DNA of 64,000 nt from Branchiostoma belcheri (Eukaryota > Chordata > Leptocardii > Amphioxiformes > Branchiostomatidae): contig NW_017802658.1 in NCBI RefSeq assembly GCF_001625305.1, positions 311,839 to 375,838 of the forward strand, given 5' to 3'. Positions 35,208-46,997 of this stretch are shown piece by piece. The position numbers and the translations under genes are program-made. Within the stretch, counting starts at the first letter, position 1; the number at the start of each line of letters is the position of its first letter. The notes beneath the pieces are model-generated. The model had not been told where the DNA came from, ran no database searches, and saw nothing but the letters and a program-made list of their open reading frames with translations.

Positions 35208-35852
35208 GAAAATATCGGGAACGGGTTTTCTGCGCGTGAAAAATTTGCGCGCGCGTGAAAAATTTGCGCGTGAAAAACTAAAGTCCTTTGAAAATGTCAG
35301 AAAATATGCAGTACCAAATTCTAATGCAGAAAAATGTTACCCTGTAACATGATTTTCCATCTACAACCTGAAATTTCGGTTTGAATTTTTAGGTCCCTTG
35401 GGAATAGGTTAATTTGCATATCTTCCAAGAAACATTAAAATTAAAAATATACTTGAATTTGCCAGAAAAACATGGAACAGTTACTAATACAAGGTTTTGT
35501 ATTGTTAAATTTAACAATTCCAGGCTTTTCTCCATTCTATAAGCTTGATTTGGCATTTTATGAAGCAGTTTCTTTCACGCGCAAATTTCAAACTTTTTTG
35601 CGCGTGAAAACTTAAACTTTGAAAATCACCTAAAAGTCACTGAAAAGTTTACAAAACAAGGCTATGTACTCTAGAATGTGATAATATGATACTCAATTCT
35701 ATTTCATGACTTTTCATCTATATTTTTAAGTCCAAAACAGCAAAAAGTTTTTAAATCCCTTGGGAATCGGCTAATTTGCATATTTTCACGCGCAAATTTT
35801 TCACGCGCGCGCAAATTTTTCACGCGCACAAAACCCCATCTCGAAAATATCA
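35208..35852. mobile_element. Inverted-repeat element with GCGCG(TGAAAAATTTGCGCG)n ends
   Basis: The left 70 bases contain TGCGCGTGAAAAATTTGCGC three times in overlap; the right 70 bases are the inverted form. An internal half copy lies at about 35575-35610. A direct repeat, CCCTTGGGAAT followed by TAATTTGCATAT, occurs near 35396 and 35758. There is no ORF. Alternating GCGCGCGC tracts could adopt Z-DNA. The superfamily is unknown to me. Confidence 0.75.
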
Positions 35853-36337
35853 ACCAATCCATAAAACTTTCATCAAAAATCAAAAACTTTTAAAGGAAAA
35901 ATGTATGTAATTTAAAAGGTCTTTTGGGATCATAGAATATCTCTTCTTGTAAATTGATATAGTATACAGAAATCATAATCTGCAACACTGCAACATATCT
36001 TCACCTGTTCTAAAATATCAAAAGTTGCAAGGGATATCAGACCACCACCCCCTCCCACACACAAGGTCAACACAGATTGCTAAGGTCAAACTATAAAGGG
36101 ATTATTCACTACACATGGCTTACATATGGACCCAGCCACTTTAAAATGACCTTACAAAATCCGAGGTAGGGTGTTCTGTTACACTACAAGTGCTAAACAG
36201 TATACTGGGCCTTATTGACAGTTATTCACCAGGGGAGTAATACTAAGATTTGTAAAGTATACCCTTCTAGTGGTAACAGATTATACATTAAATTACATTA
36301 AAATGTAGTCTATATTGTTTCCATGGTTGGGGCCAAG

Positions 36338-36480
36338 GCAGTCTTGTGGTTAGAATTGTTGACTTCAGTTCTGACTTCTATTCAAATCACTATAGGTAGC
36401 AGGTCCAAATGTTGTGCCCCAAGAAAAAATGTTTTACACCTATTTCCTCACTAGACTCTGTGTGAATTTCTCCATTGGCA
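36338..36480 (+). mobile_element. tRNA-derived SINE, degraded
   Basis: GGCAGTCTTGTGGTTAGAAT resembles the A-box region and TATTCAAATCACT a B box. GTTGTGCCCCAAGAAAAAAT and TTTACACCTATTTCCTCACT then follow, matching the body of the SINE at 46280-46690 in order. Confidence 0.6.
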
Positions 36481-38339
36481 TTGCTAAGTCTTGAAGGAAT
36501 TTTGTTGTTTGTAACAGACAAAATGATGGTGTGTACTTCAACTGTTAATAAGGAGTTGGAAAGAGATGTCATTCAAGTAAGCATAGCCTTGCCAGCAAAA
36601 TATTCCCTTCAAATGCAGAAAATTGCATTTCAGAGGGTCAAGATTTCAAAATTTGTGGTAAAAATGTCTCCAGACCCTCCTAGGATTGTCGCATTCATGG
36701 CTCTGTCAAACAAAATTCATGAGATAACAGGAAGAAAAAAAATTCAGGCTGGCTAGAACACTGATCTACCTGCACTGGCCCATGATTGCACCAGTCCCTG
36801 ATCTAGTAAGATTTCTATAGTATATGAGTACTGAGACATGTGCAGACACGTTGGACAGGTGTGCTGCCAGTTTACCTGTCAGACAGGACAGGTGAGAAAA
36901 CCACAGCCGGAAGTGCCCCAGTTTTGGCAGCAAGTGTCCTTCTTAGTCCCGACGTCTTGGCATTTCTGGAAGACTTGAAGTAGAGATTAGTAGAATACTA
37001 GAAACACAAGAGCCAAGACGGAATAACCTGGGGTCAGACTGTAGATTCAGTAGATAAAAATAACAAGGTGGGATTGTTTTAGAGTAGTTCAGGCCTCACA
37101 AATTCACTAACCCGTGTAACAGTCGAACTCACAGAATAAAAGAAGTAAGAATAAAAAATATTAAATTATTCCCTTCTTATAAGATATTCATATCCAATCA
37201 CAAAATATGTAGTCCATGTAAACTTAGTTTGACTAACAATGAAACAAACAAAAATTGTTTGTATTTTTATACTGAAACTATAAAAGAAATGACAGATGAA
37301 CAAAATATAGCTGAAAAAATTCCCAATTGCCAAGCACTCCAAGCAGACGTTAGGCTTGTTTTTAGACTTTTTAAAACCATTTTGATCTAATGCATTTTTT
37401 CTGGCTTTCTGTTTGTCAGGTTTTGTGTATCATGGTAAAAAAAACCCTGAAAAAGGGTTTTAAAAAATTCTTCTTGGAGAGTAAAAGTTACCGAACAAAG
37501 ACACATGCGTGTAACTTGTCACTTGTCTCAAAAATTCACCAAATGTTTGCCCCAGTTGCTAGTTACTATTTGGGGAACCCTCTGACGTATGTAAGGGGAG
37601 TACAGTTTACTTCTCTCCCACATCTATTTGGACATTTCCTGGTCTATTTTGGAAACATGATCAAGAGGGATTCCCCCATTTGTTGCTGCTTAAAATATAG
37701 ACAAAACAGGAACTATGGTAACTGGCATACACCTACATGTATTGTAGGAAAGTTATTGTTACATAATATGCATAAGCTCTGTTATACCAAATGACAGGAA
37801 AATAATGCATACCTAAAGTTGGGTAGGACAAATTTCTTGGAAAGCAATGTCTCGAATTCGGAAATAGATAAACTTCACAATACTAGTTAATACAGGAAAT
37901 AGACACATACTATACGTTGGGTTAACCTGGGTATCTTAACAAATGTCATTGTATGACTTCATTTAGGATAAAAAAACAACCTGTACTTTCCTTTCTTACG
38001 AAAAGAAGAATAGAAAAACCTTACCTAATTTCCAGTGCAAGCCAAAAGGTACAGCAATTCATTTCATAGATCAAGTAAGGACTTAATAATATATTATTAT
38101 TATGGATTGTAACGTTTTCATTTCATTTGTTGATAATAACTTTCATAGAATAAGAAGATGACTATGTAATATTTAACTATACCTAGAAATCCTCCTGTAT
38201 TTTGTATGGTGTGTAAAATTGTAGGTTTGTTTTGAAATTTTCTATCTGGTCCAATTTTAGACTTCCCCTATACACTACAAACTAGAGCTTGTATGTGGGT
38301 ATTTCATGGCATAATTGATTTGAGAAGGAATGAAGCTTA

Positions 38340-38718
38340 GGCCACACCAATTTAATTTGTTGGTTCTCGGATTCGCCTCTTCGTTTTTTTTGATTTGCAA
38401 AAAAAAAAAAACAATTTGATTCTGGTCCTGAATCAACTGAAAAATGCTCATGTTTTGCCCCCCAACAGTTGAGGAAAGTCCTTTTCTTCCTAGTTGTTAC
38501 AGTTTTCCCATCTATCATTGCAGTGGTTTGATTAAAAGTTCAAAATTCAATGTTTAAATTTTAACCCAGCCTTTTGTGTTGACTTTATGGCTCATTTTGT
38601 AGCATTTAAGCCTATAATAGGATGCCTAGACCCGTTTTAATTTTTATTTTTTTTCGCCCTGTCGCTTCATATTTTTTCTGAAAAAATCTGAGAACCAACA
38701 AATTAAATTGGTGTGGCC
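38340..38718. mobile_element. Tourist-like MITE, copy 6
   Basis: 379 bases with perfect TTA duplications (38337-38339 and 38719-38721). Same orientation as and very similar to copy 2. Confidence 0.92.
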
Positions 38719-39101
38719 TTACCTTAACTGAGATAGTTAAGCTTCATATGGTTACATTTCACACTTGGGAGAACTTTACTGGAATCAATGGAGATGGTTT
38801 CACAGTTTCAGCTAGTGAATGTTATCTGTCCACAAGGACTGGCTGCCATACTGATGGGGCAAGCCAAGTGGAATTCAGCGGTTCACATAGAGCTAAAATA
38901 GAAATCTTTTCCAAACTTTTTATTTTCTTCGTCTATAGTACATTGTAGGTGACAATACTGAAAGCTTGATAAGAAGCACATTTTTCTTACCGTGTTATTT
39001 ACGTTGAAGTCTAAAACAAGTATAACCAACTGTGTATAAAGACTTGGTGTTTTTATAAAACCTGTACATATTATGTCTTAGATTATTTCTCATTTTAATA
39101 T

Positions 39102-39345
39102 CACTGTAAATTCATTTATTTATCATTTATTTATTTTAGTGACTTAATTTTACGGTAGACGGGGAATGAGCTTTACACGTGTAGTTTTGTAAGGTCGTGG
39201 TTAAAACTATTTTATAGTACAGTAGAGATACAAAACACAGATTTTTTTGCAGGGTCATAATTTTGTGGTTAGACTTACCCATGAATATCCATAAAAAGAA
39301 AAAAGAAAATCACAGCAATTTATACATTTCAAGATTTACATTAAT
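39102..39345. mobile_element. CTGTAAA-type MITE, diverged
   Basis: CACTGTAAATTCATTTATTT and AATTTTACGGTAGACGGGGA mark the left half; the right end (about ATTTACATTA) is weak, so the right border is approximate. Confidence 0.45.
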
Positions 39346-39553
39346 AGAACCAGACTATTGAATTGTTACTGCCTTGTCCCACTGTGCCCTGCTCCCCAGC
39401 AGTCAGAAGAGTTGAAGTCCTTTCCAGAAGTTAACAAGACTGTCTTTGTAAGAGGGTGTTTGGAGAGTAGAGTCTTCTTCCTTTGATCCTGAAACTGGAG
39501 AAGTGAACTAGAGATGTTCCCATGATCTGTCTGCCCCTGGTTTTACACGTTTA

Positions 39554-39944
39554 GGCCACACCAATTCAATTTCTTGGTTAACGGATTTTTTGTAGAAAAA
39601 TAATGGAGCGGGCGGGCGAAAAAAAATTAAAATAAAAACAGGCCTAGGCATCCTATTATGGCCCAAAATGGTACGATAGGAGCCATGAAGTCAACACACC
39701 AGGCTGGTTTATAATTAAAACAATAGATTTTGAACTTTTAATGAAACAAAATTGCATTGTTACATTGAAAAACTTTAACAACTAAGAAGAAAAGCACATT
39801 TTTCAACCGTTTGGGCCAAAATATGTCTTTCATTGAGCATTTTACAGTTGATTTAGAACAAAGAATTTTGCAGTTGATTAAGAACAAATCAGAAAAAAAT
39901 GGACAGGGCGAATCCGAGAAACAACAAATCAAATTGGTGTGGCC
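39554..39944. mobile_element. Tourist-like MITE, copy 7, hybrid ends
   Basis: The left end belongs to subfamily B (CTTGGTTAACGGATTTTTTG). The right end belongs to another lineage (CGAATCCGAGAAACAACAAA), the same one as the left end of copy 1. The flanks are TTA on the left and TAA on the right, so the two ends do not share one target duplication. Confidence 0.88.
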
Positions 39945-40412
39945 TAAAGAAGCCCCTTCTAATAGTAACATATTGGATGACATTGCACATGTGTTCCTTA
40001 CAAATTGTCAGTCACACAAAGCTTTCTCTCACAAAGCTTCCAAAATGAAAGTGCTTACAAGAAGCTAGTATAAGTAGTAAAGACTCTGACTTAGTGCCAA
40101 TAAAGATGGAGGCTTTGAACTTGAGTACTTTGCGCCATGACCTCGCATGACCCCCAGACTGTTGTCACAACTTCACCACACACTGTTGGTGCAACCATTT
40201 CACCCTGTCCTCACCTCTGTCACAGTGGACAAGTCCAATATTGTACTGTGCTGAGTGACAAGTGGCAGATGGCTCTGGATTGTACCACTCGTAAATAGGG
40301 GTTCCTTGGAAAATGTTTTCATGTACATTGAAGTCAGAGATTGGTGTCATATTTAGTTTATTGATACACCGGATAACGTCTATTTATGCAAATCATCAGT
40401 ACATTTATTTAA

Positions 40413-40811
40413 GGCCATCTTGATTTGATTATATGGATGACATCCGCGCGCGCATGAATTTTCGGCCGTTTCCAAAAAAAAGAGTTTTCAACCATACTGT
40501 AAATCGTGCAAAACAGTTGCTAAATGAGCAAAAATATACCATAAGTTGCAAGGAAAACATTTAGAAACGATACCAATGTCGTAGAATGCCAAAATCAAAG
40601 GAAAAAAGACAAAAATGTAAAGAAATGAATTCGAAGACTAGATTATTCGCCATAACATATTCTGTGCCATTTGTTCAACCTTCATGACCACGTAGATTTC
40701 ATAGTGAAAGCAACTTTTTTTTTTTGCAAAACTTTTTTTTTTATTCGCACGCGCATCATCAGTTTTGGGGTTCCCAGAGGATGTCATCCATATAATCAAA
40801 TCAACATGGCC
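40413..40811. mobile_element. Third Harbinger-type MITE family (GGCCATCTTGATTTGA ends)
   Basis: Terminal inverted repeats of about 35 bases begin GGCCATCTTGATTTGATTAT (left) and end with the reverse form ATAATCAAATCAACATGGCC (right), flanked by TAA on both sides. CGCGCGCGCATG and CGCACGCGCATC lie just inside the two ends. There is no coding capacity. Confidence 0.88.
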
Positions 40812-41638
40812 TAATTTGTGTACCAGACAAGAATAGTGTAAAATCATGTATCTTAATAGAGATCCTAATATAACAAACAAACAAACAAACAGACTTCTTT
40901 TCATGTAATCCATCTCTATAGTATATCTATACATTTCTAGTACTTCTTTCAGGTTATCCATGTGACTTGTGACTCATATATTAACCTTCTCTTTGCTGCC
41001 TAACCCCGTGACCAACAGAGAAATTCTGAATTGGTATCCAAGGGGCTTCTTCAGTGTGCTAAAGGTTAACATATCAGTTGAGCAGGAAATACTTTGTCAG
41101 TGTTCAAAGAGGCAACGGAAGTGCTCTAGTCCCAGGGTAACAAATCCTTTTCAGACCAAGTTGCAAGTGTGAGCCTTGTAGTTCATAGTCAAGTTCTCCT
41201 GGCTCATTTCATGGTTGCTATAGAAATTGTGACGCTAGAAATAAATGAAGACAGCAAGTCTACAAGATTATTTATAATTTTTTTTAAATTTCAGCTGTTA
41301 ATACGATTCATTGTTTCTTGTTTCAAAGTTTTGTTTTTCTACTATTGCAAGTTTTGTTATTGAATTTTTCTTTCTTTTCTCTTTTCCACATAATTCTGTC
41401 CCTTCATAAGTCCATTTTAGTTTGCTGTACTTGGAAGGTTAATGTAGATAAGTGTGGTATCTGGAACACCATGTCTACATGTAGTTGTAAGGACTATAGC
41501 TTGGCTGGTATCCAACACAGCCCACCATCTGTCCCTAACATCAATTCTCTGTCAGCCCAGCTGAATTTGTTACATTATATAGATGGCAAGAGACTTGGGC
41601 TGTAGAAGTCAATGCGAGTTTGTTGCCAATATTCAACA

Positions 41639-41854
41639 TACTATAGATTCATTTCCTTTCGCTGTAATTTTGTTTCGTGGTGGGAGGAAAAATAATGTTT
41701 TCCCGAAGTTTTAAATTCACATTTAATCAATTCTGTACGTGTAATTCAGTAGCATGCAAAGGGGACATATCCATAGTGTCTTGAATTGCAGTGGAGACAA
41801 AATATCGAAAAGCACAAAAATAAAACCACCACAAAAGTTCCTACATTTTCAGTA
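41639..41854. mobile_element. CTGTAAA-type MITE, diverged
   Basis: TACTATAGATTCATTTCCTT and GTTTCGTGGTGGGAGGAAAA on the left; AAAATAAAACCACCACAAAA and CTACATTTTCAGTA on the right. Confidence 0.6.
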
Positions 41855-41882
41855 TCCAGCAGATTTACATGTACGGTTCTTA

Positions 41883-42226
41883 GGCCACACCAATTTAATT
41901 TCTTGGTTAACGGATTTTTCTAGAAAAATAATGGAGCGGGCGGGCGAAAAAAAAACGAAAGTAAAAACAGGCCTAGGCATCCTATTATGGCCCAAAATGG
42001 TACAATATTAGCCAATGAATTTTGAACTTTTAATGATACCATTGCATTGAAAGATGGAATGAATAACTGTAACAACTACAAATGTAGGATGAAAAGGACT
42101 GTTTTCAACCGTTCAGGGCAAAATATGAGCATTTTGGTGTTGATTCTGAATTTTTATTTTTATTTGCAAATCAGAAAAAAATGAAGCAGGCGAATCCGTT
42201 AACCAAGAAATTAAATTGGTGTGGCC
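41883..42226. mobile_element. Tourist-like MITE, copy 8, subfamily B
   Basis: Perfect TTA duplications (41880-41882 and 42227-42229); both ends have the CTTGGTTAACGGATT form. The body is shortened where other copies carry GCTC...GTTGACTTCATGG. Confidence 0.9.
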
Positions 42227-42625
42227 TTATGGAGAAGTATAAGTTTTTTATTTTTGATTGCTTTGAAAAGTAAGAGGTTTTATGTGAAGTTTATACAGAC
42301 TGTAGGACTGGTGAGGAAAAAATTACCATTGAATTTTAACAGTTATGTAAAAGTTTTCATGGGAAATGCTCCATGCCAAAAATGGTCCAGGAAAAGTTGG
42401 ATCAAACAGACATATCCAGTTCCAGTATAAATGGAGTGTATTTCTTCCCCAATGTTTTTCTTGGCTTGTTGTGATTTTCTTGATCAAAGGGAAGTCCTCA
42501 GCTGGATGGCTAGTCCTGGATGAGACATGTAGTTCCCACAGAGCCATACAAACATGTCGGGCAGCTGCCTGGCATGGGGTCTGGGATTCGATACTCTAAC
42601 AATCAAAGGAAATCTCTAAAAATAA

Positions 42626-42980
42626 GGCCACACCAATTTAATTTGTTGGTTCTCGGATTCGCCTCTTCGTTTTTTTCTGATTTGCAAGAAAAAAAAAAAT
42701 GCTCATATTTTGCCCCCCAACAGTTGAGGAAAGTCCTTAGTTCCTAGTTGTTACAGTTTTCCCATCTATCAATGCAGTGGTTTGATTAAAAGTTCAAAAT
42801 TCAATGTTTAAATTTTAACCCAGCCTTTTGTGTTGACTTCATGGCTCATTTTGTAGCATTTAAGCCTATAATAGGATGCCTAGACCTGTTTTTATTTTTT
42901 TTATTTTTTTATTTTTCGCCCTGTCGCTTCATATTTTTTCTGAAAAAATCCGAGAACCAACAAGTTAAATTGGTGTGGCC
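42626..42980. mobile_element. Tourist-like MITE, copy 9
   Basis: Perfect TAA duplications (42623-42625 and 42981-42983), subfamily A ends, only 400 bases right of copy 8. It lacks a short segment (the GATTCTGGTCCTGAATCAAC region) next to the left A run. Confidence 0.92.
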
Positions 42981-44218
42981 TAAAGAAATGTTTTATTTTA
43001 AAATCTCAAGAGGGGGCAGGTGGGGACTTTGCCAAACCCTATTTCTTTCTTTATTCAATTAATCTTTACTTGTATCTCAAAGTGGTATTAGTCATTATAA
43101 TTAAGCCCCTTTCGGTTTCAGTTTTGCATATTGAAAAAATGTATTTCCCATATGACTAAGTTATACAGCTATAACCAAAACTTATAAAAGATATTATATT
43201 TATGCCAAGGAGGTTGATTAATGTATTTTTATCATCCTTAGTTCATTGCTTGGTTGGCTCAATTAAAAGAGTGCTAAGAAAACTTTTATGAAAAATAATA
43301 AATGGTGGACTAATAAAAAGTTATAGGAATATTTATGGAAAGAATACTGTAAGAAAATCTTTCAATATTGCAATCCATAGGCCCAATTTTTATTGTCTTT
43401 ATGCATGGACTGCCACAATGTATAGTTTATGCCCACATTTTGGAGTGATATGGACTGTTTCCAGAATACCGGGTAGTTAAAATGGACCGATAGCTTTTAT
43501 ATCCATGTCTTTTATATGAGTTACTGTACATGCAATCTTGTGTGGAAGAGATATAAAACGTTCCCCATTTGGTAGTAGACATTGTGTCAGTTCTATCAAA
43601 ATTCTGGTTACCTAAAATTTTGCAAAAATATTGAAAGATGGCAAAAAAATATTAAAAACTTGTGATTTGGACAGGATCAGTATAAGAATCACATATTGCA
43701 TAATACCATCATAATTCATATCCACATTAATGTCATAAATCCTTTCTCAGCCATATTTTAGTCTGACAATCAGTGACATGAGAAGGTTTTACCACTGTGT
43801 GATAAATAAGTAATGAGAAGAAGACAGTTATTAAGACGGATGAATCCCTCTGTGTTATCTGTAAGACATGGTCCATATGATACTGATCAGTGGGAGACAT
43901 GTAATGGGAGTGCTTATCCTCCATCACAACAAGATGGGCACAGATAAGAAATGGGATGGGTACTTTTAAGATTTACCGTAGATTGGCAAATTTTTTCCAT
44001 CATATTTCAACAATGTGGATCCTTTTGTATAGACTGCTTGGGTGGTAGAGCTGTCAAAAAATGTTGGTATATTCATTTTTTTTTTTTTTTGTCTTCTTTT
44101 TCTGTCAGTGTTCTTTTGGGTGTGGGGGGAATTTTGTTAAACTTATCACAATTTTGTTGCCAAAAGCCAATAAAACTTATTGACCTAATGTCAAACAGTT
44201 AAAAGATGTTTGAATTAG

Positions 44219-45457
<1,239 letters not shown>

Positions 45458-46279
45458 TGAGTAGTAGATGGACAAGGAGGGATCACCTGCAACTGTTTTT
45501 TCCAGTTTCTCATTTATATCAAGTGTTGACTAGTTCTGAGTCTACATGACTACTTTTGGTAAAGAATTGACCAGGAAAATGTCTTCATTGAACAGTTTTT
45601 GACAGCCCATGCCCACTCACACATTTACACACATTATTCACACACTTATCACACACTATTTACATCTTTGTTTGTTACTGGAAGTTATTTAGTAGCACTT
45701 TGTTCTTTGAATTTGCTATCTTCTCAGAATTATCAATGTATTTAGTATTAGTGATACTTTAGCATAATAAACAGTGGTTCTTCAAGAAAGTCTCCTACTA
45801 AAAATGTTCTTTGCACATTCATAGACTCTATTTAACAAATCTGAAACTATTTTGTGTATTAATATTTATGATTTTACTTACCTTTTTACGATTGTACTTA
45901 CCTTTATCCCCAACCCTTGGTATATGTTATCATTTTGCTCTGCTGTTTTTAATATGTACAGTATTTTGTGTATACCTTTATTTTATTTTGGATACCAGAG
46001 TTTCTTTCCGTTGGAAGTCTATGTCCATGTTATCCTGTGATTTTACTTACTTACCTTCTCTCCCTTATTTATGTTGCTGTCTTTTCCCCAAAATGACAAG
46101 TTGACTTTTACTTCAATATTTTGTGTGTGCACCACCTTTAGACTCTAGCTTTTCACTTTAGGTGATAGATTATTTCCAAAGAATTTATAGACATTCATGT
46201 ACACATATACTATAGCACACACACACACTTTGTATCATAATTTGTGCATAGCATCATACCTTGCACAGAAAGTTGCTTA

Positions 46280-46690
46280 TAATAATAAATGGTTTTTATT
46301 GTCCAAACAGTACCCGTGCAGTCGCAGCCTGTATACGGCTGAATTGATGCAGGGTATCACATAATAATCAATACAAATTACAACAATTACAACAATCAAA
46401 TAATACACATGATACACATATTTGTTCTACAATTATTTTTTGTGGAACTGTCGCAAGGGTCTGTGCGGCTGCCATTCGGCGCCACAAGGTGACCTCAATA
46501 CGACTTTCCCCAACCGAAGTAAGGTACCCATTCACACCTGGGTGAAGTGAGGAAAGTCGTGTAAAGTGCCTTTCCCAAGGGCACAACGTCGGGGCACATG
46601 TTCAGACATGTACCGGGTAAGACTCGGAATCGAACCCGGGTCTCCCCGGTTCATAGTCGATTGCTCTATCCACTACACCACCCGACGCCA
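46280..46690 (-). mobile_element. tRNA-derived SINE, near complete
   Basis: The minus strand begins with GTCGGGTGGTGTAGTGGATA (A box) and has GGGTTCGATTCCGAG (B box) about 35 bases later. The body reads TTGTGCCCTTGGGAAAGGCA, then ACGACTTTCCTCACTTCACC and CAGGTGTGAATGGGTACC. A unique 3' part ends AATAAAAACCATTTATTATT. The body words recur at 5636-5765, 36338-36480 and 56160-56290. Conserved SINE bodies of this kind are known across deuterostomes and other metazoans. I cannot name the superfamily with certainty. Confidence 0.88.
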
Positions 46691-46997
46691 CCATGTCGGG
46701 TGTATGTTACTGAAATGTAGATCTATGATTTTATTTAAAAATAATTCCTTTATTGTTATATCTCTGTTACCTCTACCCCCACCTCCACTCAACTAGTTTT
46801 AAGTTCATCATTTAAACTTTTGACTTAGCATTTGGAGAATGACTGGTACACCTATCAAAAACAAAGTGTGTAGTTTTACACATGTTTAACCAGTACATGT
46901 GTTTTGTCAAGCATTCAAGCTGTTACAAGTGAGATTAACAGATATCAAAGTAGGACACATAAACATTGAACATCTGCAAGTGTCAGGTAGGCTTTAG

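Noticed and set aside
37390-37794. 134-codon plus-strand ORF in ARHGAP39 intron 1
   Set aside because: Composition is that of the surrounding AT-rich DNA; no domain, start context, splice site or promoter supports it.
46615-46690. Functional tRNA gene on the minus strand
   Set aside because: A and B boxes are present, but there is no proper acceptor stem and the sequence continues into a SINE body and tail.
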